A program made the translations under genes and the position numbers. Below are positions 51,453 to 60,142 of a stretch of 64,000 nucleotides of DNA, piece after piece. Under the pieces are notes generated by a model that was not told the DNA's origin, ran no database searches, and saw nothing but the letters and a program-made list of their open reading frames with translations. The stretch is from Amycolatopsis sp. NBC_00345 (lineage in GTDB: Bacteria; Actinomycetota; Actinomycetes; Mycobacteriales; Pseudonocardiaceae). The stretch lies in the NCBI RefSeq assembly GCF_036116635.1, contig NZ_CP107995.1, forward strand, positions 10,106,001 through 10,170,000, in the 5' to 3' direction. Position 1 is the first letter of the stretch, and every line of letters starts with the position of its first letter.

Positions 51453-52190
51453 TCAGGCGGCGTCCAGGCCGGGGGAGCGGTGCACCCGGCGGGCCGCGTC
51501 GATGATCAGCACCTCGCAGCCCGGCTGCTGTGCCGCCCACGCGATGCCCTCCTCGCCGAGCGCGAAGGCCGCGGTGGCCAGCGCGTCGGCGTTCGTCAGG
51601 TCTTCGGCGACGATCGTCACGCTCAGCAGCCCGGTGGCCGGCTGCCCGGTGCGGCCGTCGAGGATGTGCTGCCCTCGTTCGTAAGCGGCGGACGTCGCCA
51701 CCGCGCCGTTTCGAGAGTTGACCACGGCGCACACCGACTGCGGCAGCTCGGGATGCCGGACGCCGACGCGCCACGGCCGTCCCGGCTCGGGCTCGCCGGC
51801 GGTGACGACGTCGCCGCCCGCGTTCAGGCAGAACCGCCGCGCCCCGGCGGCGTGCAGCCGGTCGGCCGCGCGCTGCACCGCCCAGCCCTTCACCACGGCG
51901 GACGGGTCGAGGGCGCGCCCCGGCAGCCGCGCCGAGAACGCGCCGCCGGAGAGGTGTTCGTAGTACGCGCACAGGTCGAGCACCTCGTCGAGGTCGCCGC
52001 TGAGGTCACCCGCGGCCAGCTCGCCCCGGTCGTACCGCGACACCTCACTGTCCACTTTGTACGTACTGAAGCGAGCGTCCACGTCGTGCAGCCAGCCGAA
52101 CGCGTCCGTGACGGCCGCCGAGAAGTCGCCGTCGTCGCGCAGGTCGAGCGATACCGGCAGGCCCATCACCTGCTCGACGTGGGTGGTCAT
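51453..52190 (-). CDS. apbE: FAD:protein FMN transferase (ApbE family)
   Basis: 245 residues. Attaches FMN covalently to Thr/Ser of FMN-binding domain proteins at the outer face of the membrane. Typical motifs: VDARFSTYKVDSEVSRYDRGEL, ALDPSAVVKGWAVQRAADRL, LNAGGDVVTAG, and the C-terminal TNADALATAAFALGEEG with the Mg-binding Asp. No clear signal peptide, so export is uncertain. Overlaps the FMN-binding gene stop by one base. Third gene of the flavin electron-transfer operon; its target is evidently the protein encoded just upstream. Confidence 0.93.
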   Translation of the reverse strand: MTTHVEQVMGLPVSLDLRDDGDFSAAVTDAFGWLHDVDARFSTYKVDSEVSRYDRGELAAGDLSGDLDEVLDLCAYYEHLSGGAFSARLPGRALDPSAVVKGWAVQRAADRLHAAGARRFCLNAGGDVVTAGEPEPGRPWRVGVRHPELPQSVCAVVNSRNGAVATSAAYERGQHILDGRTGQPATGLLSVTIVAEDLTNADALATAAFALGEEGIAWAAQQPGCEVLIIDAARRVHRSPGLDAA

Positions 52191-52594
52191 CAGGAGCCTT
52201 TCGTGTCGAGTGCCGCCTGCAGCGACTGGATGTAGGACTCGCTGGTCTGCGTCGCGCCGGAGACGGTGTCGATTTTCGCACTCTGGGCCTGCAGTGTCTC
52301 CTCGCGCAGCTGTGGGAGCGCGCTGACGCCGCGGCCGCTGTCGGGCTGCTGCAGGAGCTGGACGTCGGTGATCTGGCTGCCCGAGAACGTCACCTGGACC
52401 TGCACGGTGCCGAACTCGCTGCTCTGCGTCGAGCCCGGCACGGTCACCGTGGTGCCAGTGCTGCCGACCGAAGTGGACGGTGCCGCGGCCGCCGGCGGGG
52501 TGGTCGTGGTGGTCCCCATCGCGGTGGGCTCGAACCGCCAGACGGCGATGAACCCGGCGATCGACAGGGCGACGACAAGGATCGTCTTCTTCAT
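52190..52594 (-). CDS. FMN-binding domain protein (flavinylation target)
   Basis: 134 residues. One N-terminal membrane helix (TILVVALSIAGFIAVWRF), a Thr/Pro/Ser-rich linker, then an FMN-bind domain: GTVQVQVTFSGSQITDVQLLQQPDSGRG ... DTVSGATQTSESYIQSLQAAL. SGAT is the flavinylation motif, with Thr as FMN acceptor. Outside-facing electron carrier tethered to the membrane. Between the ferric-reductase-like gene (10-bp gap) and apbE. Confidence 0.92.
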   Translation of the reverse strand: MKKTILVVALSIAGFIAVWRFEPTAMGTTTTTPPAAAAPSTSVGSTGTTVTVPGSTQSSEFGTVQVQVTFSGSQITDVQLLQQPDSGRGVSALPQLREETLQAQSAKIDTVSGATQTSESYIQSLQAALDTKGS

Positions 52595-52604
52595 TTCCCG
52601 CTCC

Positions 52605-54062
52605 TCACGCGGCCAGGCTGAAGCGTTCGGCGTGCACCCGCGCGGACGGCACGCGCAGCTCCCGCAGGCTGCGCAGCACCGCCGCCGTCATCCCGGGCGG
52701 CCCGCAGACGAACACGTCGCGGTCGTCGATGCCGGGCACCATCGCGTGCAGGCTTTCCGTGCCCAGCAACGGTCCGTGCGGGCCCCGCTGGTCCGACGGT
52801 CCACTGAGGACATGCACGACCGCGCCGCGCGCCTTGGCCAGTCCGCGCAGTTCGGGCAGCAGCACCGCGTCCTGCGGCGTGCGCACGCGGTAGAGGACCA
52901 CGACGTGGCCGGTGATGTCCTCCAGCAGCGCGCGGATCGGCGTGATGCCGACGCCGCCGGCGACCAGCAGCGCGTTCGGCCGTTGCTGGTGGATGGTGGT
53001 GAAGGCGCCGTACGGGCCTTCGGCGAACACGCGCGTGCCGACGCGCAGCGAGCGCAGGTTCGCGCTGGACTCGCCGACGGCCTTCGCGGTCAGCCGCAGC
53101 GTACGGCCGTCCGGCGCGGCCGAGAGAGAGAACGGATTGGCCTGCCACCAGCGGTCCTTCGTCAGGAACCGCCACAGGAAGAACTGCCCGGCGCGAGCGG
53201 GCAGCCGGTCGAGGTCCTTGCCCGTCATGTAGACCGAGACGGTGTCGGGCGACTCCGGGACCACGGCGACCACGCGCAGCTGGTGCCGCAGGTTCCGCCA
53301 CAGCGGCAGCCCGACGCGCCCGGCCAGCACGACCGCGCCGGCGCTCAGCCACAGCGTCCACCAGTAGACGCGCGCGATCGGGTGACTGGTGAACGACTGG
53401 CCCACGGCGACCTGGTGCGTGAACGCGAGCAGCACCGCCGCGTAGGTGTAGAGGTGGACGAAGTGCCACGTCTCGTACGCCATCCGTTTCCGCGCGAACC
53501 GGGCGGAAGCGGCGCCGACCACGAGGATCAGCACGAACGCGACGATCGCGCGCAGCAGTCCTTCAAGCGTGTCGGCCAGCTGCACCAGCTCCCCGACCGG
53601 GCCGCGGTCCTCCACGCTCGCGTAGCCGAAGACGATGAGCACGACGTGCGCGAGGAGCGTCCACAGCAGAGTGAAGCCGGTCCAGCGGTGCCACGCCGTG
53701 AGCCGGTCCATGCCGAGCCGCCGGTCGAGCCACGGCAAGCGCGCCACGAGCAGCAGCTGGAACGCCATGGCCTGCGCGGCGTACAGCCCGGCGAGCCGGC
53801 CGGCGCTGATCAACGGGTTGTCGGACAGGCCGCCGTTGACGAAGAGCACGGTGACGAGGAGGACGTTGGCTCCCAGGAACGCGAAGAGCCACGCCTTCGC
53901 GGCGACCCGCGGGGAGACCGCCGGTCCGGGCGGCGAGGCGATCGGCGTTGCCAATCCGACCGAAAGCAGGCGGATACGGGCTGCAGCCGATCTGCCCGTG
54001 GTAGCTCGTTTCCGACGTGGCTGCCGTCGGATTGGCAACCAACGGCGCAGCATGACAGTCAC
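52605..54062 (-). CDS. ferric reductase-like membrane flavo-oxidoreductase
   Basis: About 485 residues. Six membrane helices of the ferric-reductase/NADPH-oxidase type with heme His pairs (AWHRWTGFTLLWTLLAHVVLIVF; WHFVHLYTYAAVLLAFTHQV). A cytoplasmic FAD domain follows (PARAGQFFLWRFL, QANPFSLSAAP) and an NAD(P) domain (LLVAGGVGITPIRALLED; FVCGPPGMTAAVLRSL). Takes electrons from cytosolic NAD(P)H across the membrane, presumably to the flavinylated partner. Start GTG 54062 (AAGGGA ahead) or ATG 54053. First gene of the operon, divergent from the two-component system. Confidence 0.92.
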   Translation of the reverse strand: MTVMLRRWLPIRRQPRRKRATTGRSAAARIRLLSVGLATPIASPPGPAVSPRVAAKAWLFAFLGANVLLVTVLFVNGGLSDNPLISAGRLAGLYAAQAMAFQLLLVARLPWLDRRLGMDRLTAWHRWTGFTLLWTLLAHVVLIVFGYASVEDRGPVGELVQLADTLEGLLRAIVAFVLILVVGAASARFARKRMAYETWHFVHLYTYAAVLLAFTHQVAVGQSFTSHPIARVYWWTLWLSAGAVVLAGRVGLPLWRNLRHQLRVVAVVPESPDTVSVYMTGKDLDRLPARAGQFFLWRFLTKDRWWQANPFSLSAAPDGRTLRLTAKAVGESSANLRSLRVGTRVFAEGPYGAFTTIHQQRPNALLVAGGVGITPIRALLEDITGHVVVLYRVRTPQDAVLLPELRGLAKARGAVVHVLSGPSDQRGPHGPLLGTESLHAMVPGIDDRDVFVCGPPGMTAAVLRSLRELRVPSARVHAERFSLAA

Positions 54063-54200
54063 ACGGGGTCCCTTCGGTTCGGGTTCACGACAGCCAGCGT
54101 CGGCGCGGAACCTGTGGTGGATCTGGGCGGAACCTGTCGACTGGCTGTCGAGCGGGGGTTCGGCTCGCGCACCCGCCCGCGGCTCACGGAGGATGGGGGA

Positions 54201-54911
54201 GTGGAAACCTCGAACCCGGTGCGGTTGCTCGTCGTCGATGACGAGCCGCACATCGCCGACCTGGTGGCGACCGTCGCCCGGTACGAGGGCTGGCAGGCCG
54301 TGACCGCGGGCTCCGGCGCGGCGGCGCTGAGCCGGGCGGCGGAGTTCGAGCCCGACATCGTGGTGCTCGACCTGATGCTGCCCGACCTCGACGGCTTCAC
54401 GGTGCTGGACCGCCTGCGCGCGAACGGCAACACCGTGCCCGTGGTCTTCCTGACGGCGAAAGACGCGACCGCCGACCGGATCACCGGCCTCACCCGCGGG
54501 GGTGACGACTACCTCGTGAAGCCGTTCTCGGTGGAGGAGCTGATGGCGCGGCTGCGCGCGGTCCTCCGCCGCAGCTCCGGCGCCGCGGTCCCGCCGGCCG
54601 CGCGCGGTGCCGTCCTGAGCGTGGGCGATCTCACGCTGGACGAGGACACGCGCGAGGTCCGCCGCGGCGACCGCGCCGCCGAGCTGACGCCCACGGAGTA
54701 CGAGCTGCTGCGCTACCTCATGCGCCGCTCGCCCACGGTGCTGACCAAGGCGCAGATCCTCGACCACGTCTGGGAGTACGACTTCGGCGGCCGCTCCAAC
54801 GTCGTCGAGCTGGTCATCTCCCACCTGCGCCGCAAGCTGGACGACGGTGCGGAACCGCTGATCCACACCGTGCGCGGCGTCGGGTACGTCGTGCGCCGGG
54901 CGGGCCGGTGA
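54201..54911 (+). CDS. OmpR-family response regulator
   Basis: 236 residues. Receiver domain with VVDDEPHIADLV, phospho-acceptor Asp57 in VVLDLMLPDLDG, and Lys in YLVKPFSVEELMARL. C-terminal winged helix (ELTPTEYELLRYLMRRSPTVLTKAQILDHVW ... NVVELVISHLRRKLD). GTG start at 54201 with GGAGGATGGGGGA ahead. Divergent from the flavin operon with ~140 bp shared promoter DNA, so it probably controls it. The stop overlaps the kinase start (GTGA). Confidence 0.95.
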   Translation: METSNPVRLLVVDDEPHIADLVATVARYEGWQAVTAGSGAAALSRAAEFEPDIVVLDLMLPDLDGFTVLDRLRANGNTVPVVFLTAKDATADRITGLTRGGDDYLVKPFSVEELMARLRAVLRRSSGAAVPPAARGAVLSVGDLTLDEDTREVRRGDRAAELTPTEYELLRYLMRRSPTVLTKAQILDHVWEYDFGGRSNVVELVISHLRRKLDDGAEPLIHTVRGVGYVVRRAGR

Positions 54912-56359
54912 GCCGGCTCGGTCGCTGGGCACGGCGCTGGTACGGCGCGTGGCGCGCGTCGCGGCTCGGCACCCGGCTGGCGTTCGGGCTGGGCGCGCTG
55001 GCGCTGGTGGTCTTCGCGATCGTCGGCACGGTCACCGTGAGCTTCATGAACGGCTACCTCGGCCGCCGGCTCGACGAGCAGCTGAAGACCAGCCAGGTCG
55101 CGCAGGTGCCCGGGCTGCGCTCGTCGCACGGCAGCCCGCAGACCCTCTACTCCTGGTACTCCGCCGTGTTCGAAGTGGACAAGGGCGTGGCGACGCCGCA
55201 GCCGGGCGGGACGCTGCCCGGCGACGTCGGCCCGCTCGCGCAGGTCGCGGTCGACGCGACGCGCGGCGACGTGTTCCGGGACGTGTACATCGACGGCACC
55301 GGGCCGTACCGCGTGCGCGCCTGCCCGGTCGCGACGGACCAGGTCGACACCGGCACCGTGCTGCTGAGCGCGGCGCCGCAGGCGGACCTCGACAACACCG
55401 TGCGGCAGCTCGTGCTCGTCGAGGTGATCGCGTTCCTGATCGCGCTGGCGATCCTCGTCGTCGCGGGGCGGATGGTGCTGCGGCGCGGGCTGCGGCCGCT
55501 GTCGGACATGGCGGGCACGGCGCACGACATCGCGTCGCACGACCTCATGGCCACGGCCGCGCTGCCCGTGCGCGCCTCCGGCGAGGGCGGCGGCGCCGAG
55601 GTGCAGGAGCTGCGGACGGCGTTCAACCTGATGCTGACCCACATCGAGTCTTCGCTGGCGGCGCGGACGGCGGCGAACGACCGCCTTCGCCGTTTCGTGG
55701 CCGATGCCTCCCACGAGCTGCGCACACCGTTGACGTCGATCCGCGGCTACGCCGACCTGTTCCGTTACGCCGCCGCGAACGAACCCGAGGAACGCGAGGC
55801 GCACCTGACGAAGATCCGCGAGGAGACCGCGCGGATGAGCGTGCTGGTGGACGACCTGCTGCTGCTCGCGCGGCTCGACGCGCACGACGCCGAGCCGCCG
55901 GTGCGGCCGGAGCGGATCGACCTGGCTGATCCGGCGCGCGCGGCCGCCGACGCGTTCCGGGCCGGACGGCCGGGGCATCCGCTGGAGGTCGCCGTGCCGG
56001 CCGGGCCCGTCGAAATCGACGCGGACCCGGTGCGGCTTCGTCAGGTTCTTGACAACCTGCTGGCGAACGCCGCGGTCCACACACCGCCGGGCACGCCCGT
56101 TTCGCTGGCGCTGACGGTCGAAGACGGCCAGGCCGTCGTGCGCGTGAGCGACGCCGGGCCGGGCATCGCGGCCGAGGACCAGCGGCGGATCTTCGACCGG
56201 TTCTTCCGCGTCGACAACTCCCGCACGCGCTCGGCGGGCGGCACCGGGCTGGGGCTGTCGGTGGTGCAGTCGCTGGTGGTGGAGCACGGCGGCACCGTCG
56301 AGGTGGCCAGCGAACCGGGCCGCACGACGTTCACCGTGCGGCTGCCCCTTCCTTCGTGA
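54908..56359 (+). CDS. sensor histidine kinase
   Basis: 483 residues. Membrane helices 23-47 and 168-190 enclose a ~120-residue extracytoplasmic sensor domain; HAMP follows, then HisKA with His269 in FVADASHELRTPLTSIRGYADLF, then the ATPase domain with DNLLANAAVHTPPG (N box), VSDAGPGIAAEDQ (G1) and GGTGLGLSVV (G2). Prc/TcrY-like family. Translationally coupled to the response regulator. Its 3' end overlaps the convergent PNPOx-like gene by 29 bp. The signal may be the redox state or a metal, given the divergent operon (inference). Confidence 0.95.
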   Translation: MSRLGRWARRWYGAWRASRLGTRLAFGLGALALVVFAIVGTVTVSFMNGYLGRRLDEQLKTSQVAQVPGLRSSHGSPQTLYSWYSAVFEVDKGVATPQPGGTLPGDVGPLAQVAVDATRGDVFRDVYIDGTGPYRVRACPVATDQVDTGTVLLSAAPQADLDNTVRQLVLVEVIAFLIALAILVVAGRMVLRRGLRPLSDMAGTAHDIASHDLMATAALPVRASGEGGGAEVQELRTAFNLMLTHIESSLAARTAANDRLRRFVADASHELRTPLTSIRGYADLFRYAAANEPEEREAHLTKIREETARMSVLVDDLLLLARLDAHDAEPPVRPERIDLADPARAAADAFRAGRPGHPLEVAVPAGPVEIDADPVRLRQVLDNLLANAAVHTPPGTPVSLALTVEDGQAVVRVSDAGPGIAAEDQRRIFDRFFRVDNSRTRSAGGTGLGLSVVQSLVVEHGGTVEVASEPGRTTFTVRLPLPS

Positions 56360-57005
56360 CGCGCTGGGCGACGTGCTCGGGCGTCGTCCATTTCGCGGAC
56401 AGGTCCGCCGACGGCTCGGGCTCGCCGAAGACCGTCCGCACCGGGAGGACACCGGCCCACGCGGCGTCTGCCTCGACGTCGTCTGCCTCGTCGTCCGGGC
56501 CCTCCGCACGGAGCTTGACCGAAGCCTCCGCCAGGTCCAGCGCCAGCACGGTGACGGCGGCGAACTCCTTGGCGTTGACGCCGCGCGCGTGCTCCCACGA
56601 GCCGGGGGAGAGGTGGTCGGTGAGCACGTGCAGGGCGTGCATCTTGGCGTCCGGGTCGGTGACGAGCGTGGCGCGGCCGAGGATGACGGCGCTGCGGTAG
56701 TTCATCGAGTGGTTGTTCACCGAGCGGGCGTAGACGACGCCGTCCAGCAGCGTGACGGTGACGCAGACGTCCACACCGCCCGTCGCGGTGCGCAGGCTGG
56801 CCGCACCCGTGGAACCATGCAGGTAGAGGGTGTCGCCATCGCGGCCGTAGCCGGTGGGCAGCACCAGCGGCGTGCCGTCGCGGACGACGCCGAGGTGACA
56901 GATCAGCGCCTCGTCGAGGACGGCGTGGAGGGTGGCGCGGTCGGTGGCCGCGCGGTGCTTCTTGCGGCCGAGGGTGGTCCTGGGCGTCGGCGAGAGGCTG
57001 GTCAT
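56331..57005 (-). CDS. pyridoxamine 5'-phosphate oxidase family (flavin-binding split barrel) protein
   Basis: 224 residues. PNPOx-like FMN/F420 split barrel: LHAVLDEALICHLGVVRDGTPLVLPTGYGRDGDTLYLHGSTGA, VCVTVTLLDGVVYARSVNNHSMNYRSAVILGRA. The first helix resembles proteins listed as pyridoxamine oxidase-related flavoproteins, not true PdxH. Divergent from a MocR/PdxR regulator and separated by its predicted operator, so probably its target. ATG at 57005. Confidence 0.88.
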   Translation of the reverse strand: MTSLSPTPRTTLGRKKHRAATDRATLHAVLDEALICHLGVVRDGTPLVLPTGYGRDGDTLYLHGSTGAASLRTATGGVDVCVTVTLLDGVVYARSVNNHSMNYRSAVILGRATLVTDPDAKMHALHVLTDHLSPGSWEHARGVNAKEFAAVTVLALDLAEASVKLRAEGPDDEADDVEADAAWAGVLPVRTVFGEPEPSADLSAKWTTPEHVAQRVTKEGAAAR

Positions 57006-57025
57006 GCCGTCAGTGTGAAACAGGC

Positions 57026-57074
57026 AAGTGGCCTCATGAAACGTCCACTTCTCGTATACTTGGGAAGTCCACTT
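57026..57074. promoter_or_regulatory. MocR-type operator: direct GTCCACTT repeats plus inverted half-site
   Basis: GTCCACTT at 57043-57050 and again at 57067-57074 (24 bp start to start), and the inverted half AAGTGG at 57026-57031. The repeats cover the divergent promoter between the PNPOx-like gene and the MocR gene; CGTATACTTGG lies between them. MocR regulators bind directly repeated sites of this kind. Confidence 0.7.
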
Positions 57075-57095
57075 TTGCTCTGAGGGAGGTCCCTC

Positions 57096-58466
57096 GTGTC
57101 GTACGCCGACACCGCGCTGCCGGTCAATCTCGACCGCGAGGCGGGCACGCCGCTCGCCGTCCAGCTGGCCGACGCCCTGCGTGAGGCCGCCGCGAGCGGC
57201 CACTTGCGCGGCGGCGACCGGCTGCCGTCCACGCGCGCGCTGGCCGATCGGCTCGGCGTCTCCCGCACGGTGACGTCGGCCGCCTACGAGCAACTGCACG
57301 CCGAAGGCTGGATCGCCGGCCGGCACGGCTCCGGCACGTACGTGACCACCCCGCCGACACGCGCGGCCGCGTCGGTTTCGCCGTCTGGACCGCCGTTGGC
57401 CGACGCCGAGGCCTCGCCGATGCTGGACCTCAGCCCGGGCACGCCGTGGGCCGCGGGGCTGGACCGAGCGGCCTGGCGCCGCGCGTGGCGGGCGGCGGCG
57501 GACCCGGAACCGCTGATCCGGGCGCACCGGGCGGGGCTGCCCGAGTACCGCGCGACCGTGTCCGAGCACCTGCTGCGCCACCGCGGCCTGGCCGCCGGCT
57601 CGGTGCTCGCCACGGGCGGGACGACGGCCGCGGTCGTCGAACTGGCCGCCGCGGTGCTGCGGCGGGGCGCGGTCGTCGCCTTCGAGGAGCCCGGTTACCA
57701 ACGCGCCGTGCAGGCGTTCCGGCAGGCGGGGCTCACGGTGGTGGGCGTGCCCGTCGACGAGCAGGGCCTGCGCCCGGACGCCATTCCGGCCGGCGCGCGG
57801 GCGGTTTACTGCTCGCCGGCGCACCAGTACCCGATGGGCAGCCGGATGAGCGCGGCCCGTCGCGTGGAGCTGGTGGAACGCGCCCGTGCCGACGGCCTTC
57901 TCGTGATCGAGGACGACTACGACGGCGAGCTGCGCTTCGACGTCGCCCCGCTGCCCCTGCTGGCCGCCCTCGCGCCCGACGTCGTCGTCCACCTGGGCAC
58001 GACGAGCAAGATCCTCACCCCGACGCTCGGGGCGGGCTGGCTGGTGGCGCCGTCGGAGGTCGTGCGCGCCGTGCTGGCGTACCGGGACCTGACGGGCACG
58101 CGCCCGTCCCCGGCGGGCCAGCGGGTCCTCGTGGAACTCGCCCGCCACGGCGATCTGGGCCGCCACCTGCGCAAGCTCCGCCGCGAACTGGCCGAGCGCC
58201 GCACCCTACTGTCGGACGCCCTGTCCTCCGCCGGCGTCCCCATCCTCGGCGACGACGCGGGCGCCCACCTGGTGGTCCTCTTCGAGTCCGCCACGGAGGA
58301 GACGGAGCGCATCGCCGCCGCCGAACGCCACGGCATCCGTCTGGACGGCCTGGCCCGCCACTTCGCCGGGACTCCCACGGCTCACGGCGTGGCGCTGGGT
58401 TATGCGGGCTGCTCGCGGGAGGCGTTGGTTACGGCACTGCCTACGTTGGTTTCGTTGCTTCGGTGA
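57096..58466 (+). CDS. MocR/PdxR-type GntR regulator with aminotransferase domain
   Basis: 456 residues. N-terminal GntR winged helix (LAVQLADALREAAASGHLRGGDRLPSTRALADRLGVSRTVTSAAYEQLHAEGWI), linker, then a class I aminotransferase fold with the PLP lysine in GTTSKILTPTLGAGWLVAP. Senses PLP or an amino-PLP adduct; likely controls the divergent PNPOx-like gene. GTG start at 57096 with GAGGGAGG ahead. Its last codons and stop are the first unit of a 13-bp tandem repeat. Confidence 0.93.
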   Translation: MSYADTALPVNLDREAGTPLAVQLADALREAAASGHLRGGDRLPSTRALADRLGVSRTVTSAAYEQLHAEGWIAGRHGSGTYVTTPPTRAAASVSPSGPPLADAEASPMLDLSPGTPWAAGLDRAAWRRAWRAAADPEPLIRAHRAGLPEYRATVSEHLLRHRGLAAGSVLATGGTTAAVVELAAAVLRRGAVVAFEEPGYQRAVQAFRQAGLTVVGVPVDEQGLRPDAIPAGARAVYCSPAHQYPMGSRMSAARRVELVERARADGLLVIEDDYDGELRFDVAPLPLLAALAPDVVVHLGTTSKILTPTLGAGWLVAPSEVVRAVLAYRDLTGTRPSPAGQRVLVELARHGDLGRHLRKLRRELAERRTLLSDALSSAGVPILGDDAGAHLVVLFESATEETERIAAAERHGIRLDGLARHFAGTPTAHGVALGYAGCSREALVTALPTLVSLLR

Positions 58467-58552
58467 CGTTCTTCGGTGACGTTCTTCGGTGACGTTCTTC
58501 GGTGACGTTCTTCGGTGACGCTGCGGTGCTGCGGTGCTGCGGTGCGCCGTGG
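58458..58552 (+). repeat. 13-bp tandem repeat over the mocR stop codon, then 8-bp repeats
   Basis: Five copies of CGGTGACGTTCTT start at 58461, 58474, 58487, 58500 and 58513. Each holds a TGA, so stops appear in all three frames right after the gene. Followed by a GCTGCGGT-type 8-bp repeat (three to four units) to about 58548. Confidence 0.88.
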
Positions 58553-58561
58553 TCGCGCCTC

Positions 58562-58887
58562 TCGCCGCAAAATGGCGACGCCACGCTGTTACCTAAGCTG
58601 GACAGTCGCCGCCGCTGGATGGCGACTTTCGTGCCGTTGCCCCGGTGGGGCACGAGCGCCCTCTCACCGGCACCGCTCCCGTCGCCGCTGGGTGGCGACG
58701 GATGCCGTGGGCCGGGGCGAGACGGGTCGCCGCGCATGGGGGACCGGCGGTGCGTCCGTCGTCGGCGTGACGCACATGGCCACCGCGCATGCCAGCGGCT
58801 GCCCGGAGCAGACCAGGCCGTCGCCGCCAGGCGACAACAAGTCGTCGCCGCTGGGTGGCGAATGGGCTGTCGTCGCTGGGTGGCGGA
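58562..58887. repeat. cluster of TCGCC-Nx-GGCGA palindromes
   Basis: Gene-free region before ddl. Palindromes at 58562-58578 (loop GCAAAAT), 58605-58626 (10-nt loop), 58681-58699 (GTCGCC GCTGGGT GGCGAC), 58820-58835 (4-nt loop), 58845-58861 (loop GCTGGGT) and a decayed copy at 58869-58886. The same element occurs at 26.2-26.3 kb and in the permease repeats at 19.4-19.6 kb. Confidence 0.85.
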
Positions 58888-59044
58888 TGGGGCGGAGCCC
58901 GGGTGTCCGGCCGAAGGCCCTTTGGAGCAGGGCGTCCGGCCCGCCGGACCGCGCCCGTCGCCTGGTTGCGCGGGAGTGGCGTCCGTCGCGCTCAGCCCAC
59001 GGGGTCGCGCTGTTCGCCGTGGTCACCCGGTACGGTGACCGGCT

Positions 59045-60142
59045 ATGAGTGCTGAAAAGGTCCGGGTGGCGGTCGTGTTCGGCGGGCGCAGCAGCGAGCA
59101 CACGATCTCGTGCCTGTCCGCGGGCAGTGTCATCGCGAACCTGGATCCGGAGCGCTTCGAGATCCTTCCCGTCGGCATCACGCCGCAGGGCGGCTGGGTG
59201 CTCGGCAGCGGCGACCCGAAGGAGCTGAGCATCCAGGGCCGCGAGCTCCCGTCCGTCGACTCCGGCCGCGCGCTCGTGCTGGCTGGCGACCCGACCAGCC
59301 GCGAGCTGCGCACGATCGACCCCGGCCAGGCGACCGAGGTGCTCGGCGGCGTCGACGTCGTCTTCCCGGTGCTGCACGGAGCCTTCGGCGAGGACGGCAC
59401 CATCCAGGGCCTGCTCGAGCTCGCCGACATCCCGTACGTCGGCCCGGGCGTGTTCGCCAGCGCGGCCGCCATGGACAAGGAGTACGCGAAGAAGCTCCTC
59501 GCCGCGGAAGGGCTTCCGGTGGGCCTGTACTCGGCGCTCCGCCGTGGACAGTCCACAGTGGAGCAGACGGACCGTGACCGGCTGGGGCTGCCGGTGTTCG
59601 TCAAGCCGGCGCGCGCAGGCTCTTCGGTGGGCATCTCGCGGGTCGCCGACTGGTCCGAAGTGGACGTCGCCATCGAGCTGGCCCGGCAAACCGACCCCAA
59701 GGTCCTCGTCGAGGCGGCCGTGGCCGGGCGCGAGGTGGAATGCGGCGTGCTGGAGTTCCCGGACGGCCGCATCGAGGCCTCCCTCCCCGCCGAGATCCGC
59801 GTCCTCAGCGAGGACGACAACGCCTGGTTCGACTTCGAGAAGAAGTACCTCGGCGATGACGCCGAACTGGACATCCCGGCCAAACTCGACGACGCCCTCA
59901 CCGAACGCGTGCGCGCGATGGCCATCGAGGCCTTCCGCGCCCTCGACTGCCAGGGCCTCGCCCGCGTCGACTTCTTCGTCACCGAGGGCGGCGACCCGGT
60001 GATCAACGAGGTCAACACCATGCCGGGCTTCACCACGAAGTCCGCCTACCCGAAGATGTGGGAGGTCACCGGCGTGGACTACCCCACCCTCCTGGCGACC
60101 CTCATCGACACGGCCATCGCCCGCGGCACCGGCCTTCGCTGA
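59045..60142 (+). CDS. ddl: D-alanine--D-alanine ligase
   Basis: 365 residues; makes the D-Ala-D-Ala dipeptide of peptidoglycan. ATP-grasp enzyme: VFGGRSSEHTISCLSAGSV, FPVLHGAFGEDGTIQGLLEL, FVKPARAGSSVGISRV, the omega-loop DFEKKYLG (Lys-Tyr as in D-Ala-D-Ala rather than D-Ala-D-Lac ligases), and VINEVNTMPGFT. ATG at 59045 without a strong ribosome-binding site. Position after gpsA matches Rv2981c, though here separated by an 11-kb insertion of accessory genes. Confidence 0.96.
   Translation: MSAEKVRVAVVFGGRSSEHTISCLSAGSVIANLDPERFEILPVGITPQGGWVLGSGDPKELSIQGRELPSVDSGRALVLAGDPTSRELRTIDPGQATEVLGGVDVVFPVLHGAFGEDGTIQGLLELADIPYVGPGVFASAAAMDKEYAKKLLAAEGLPVGLYSALRRGQSTVEQTDRDRLGLPVFVKPARAGSSVGISRVADWSEVDVAIELARQTDPKVLVEAAVAGREVECGVLEFPDGRIEASLPAEIRVLSEDDNAWFDFEKKYLGDDAELDIPAKLDDALTERVRAMAIEAFRALDCQGLARVDFFVTEGGDPVINEVNTMPGFTTKSAYPKMWEVTGVDYPTLLATLIDTAIARGTGLR

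Noticed and set aside
59045..60142. Vancomycin-resistance type D-Ala-D-Lac ligase
   Set aside because: The omega-loop carries the Lys-Tyr pair typical of D-Ala-D-Ala ligases, and there are no vanH/vanX neighbours.
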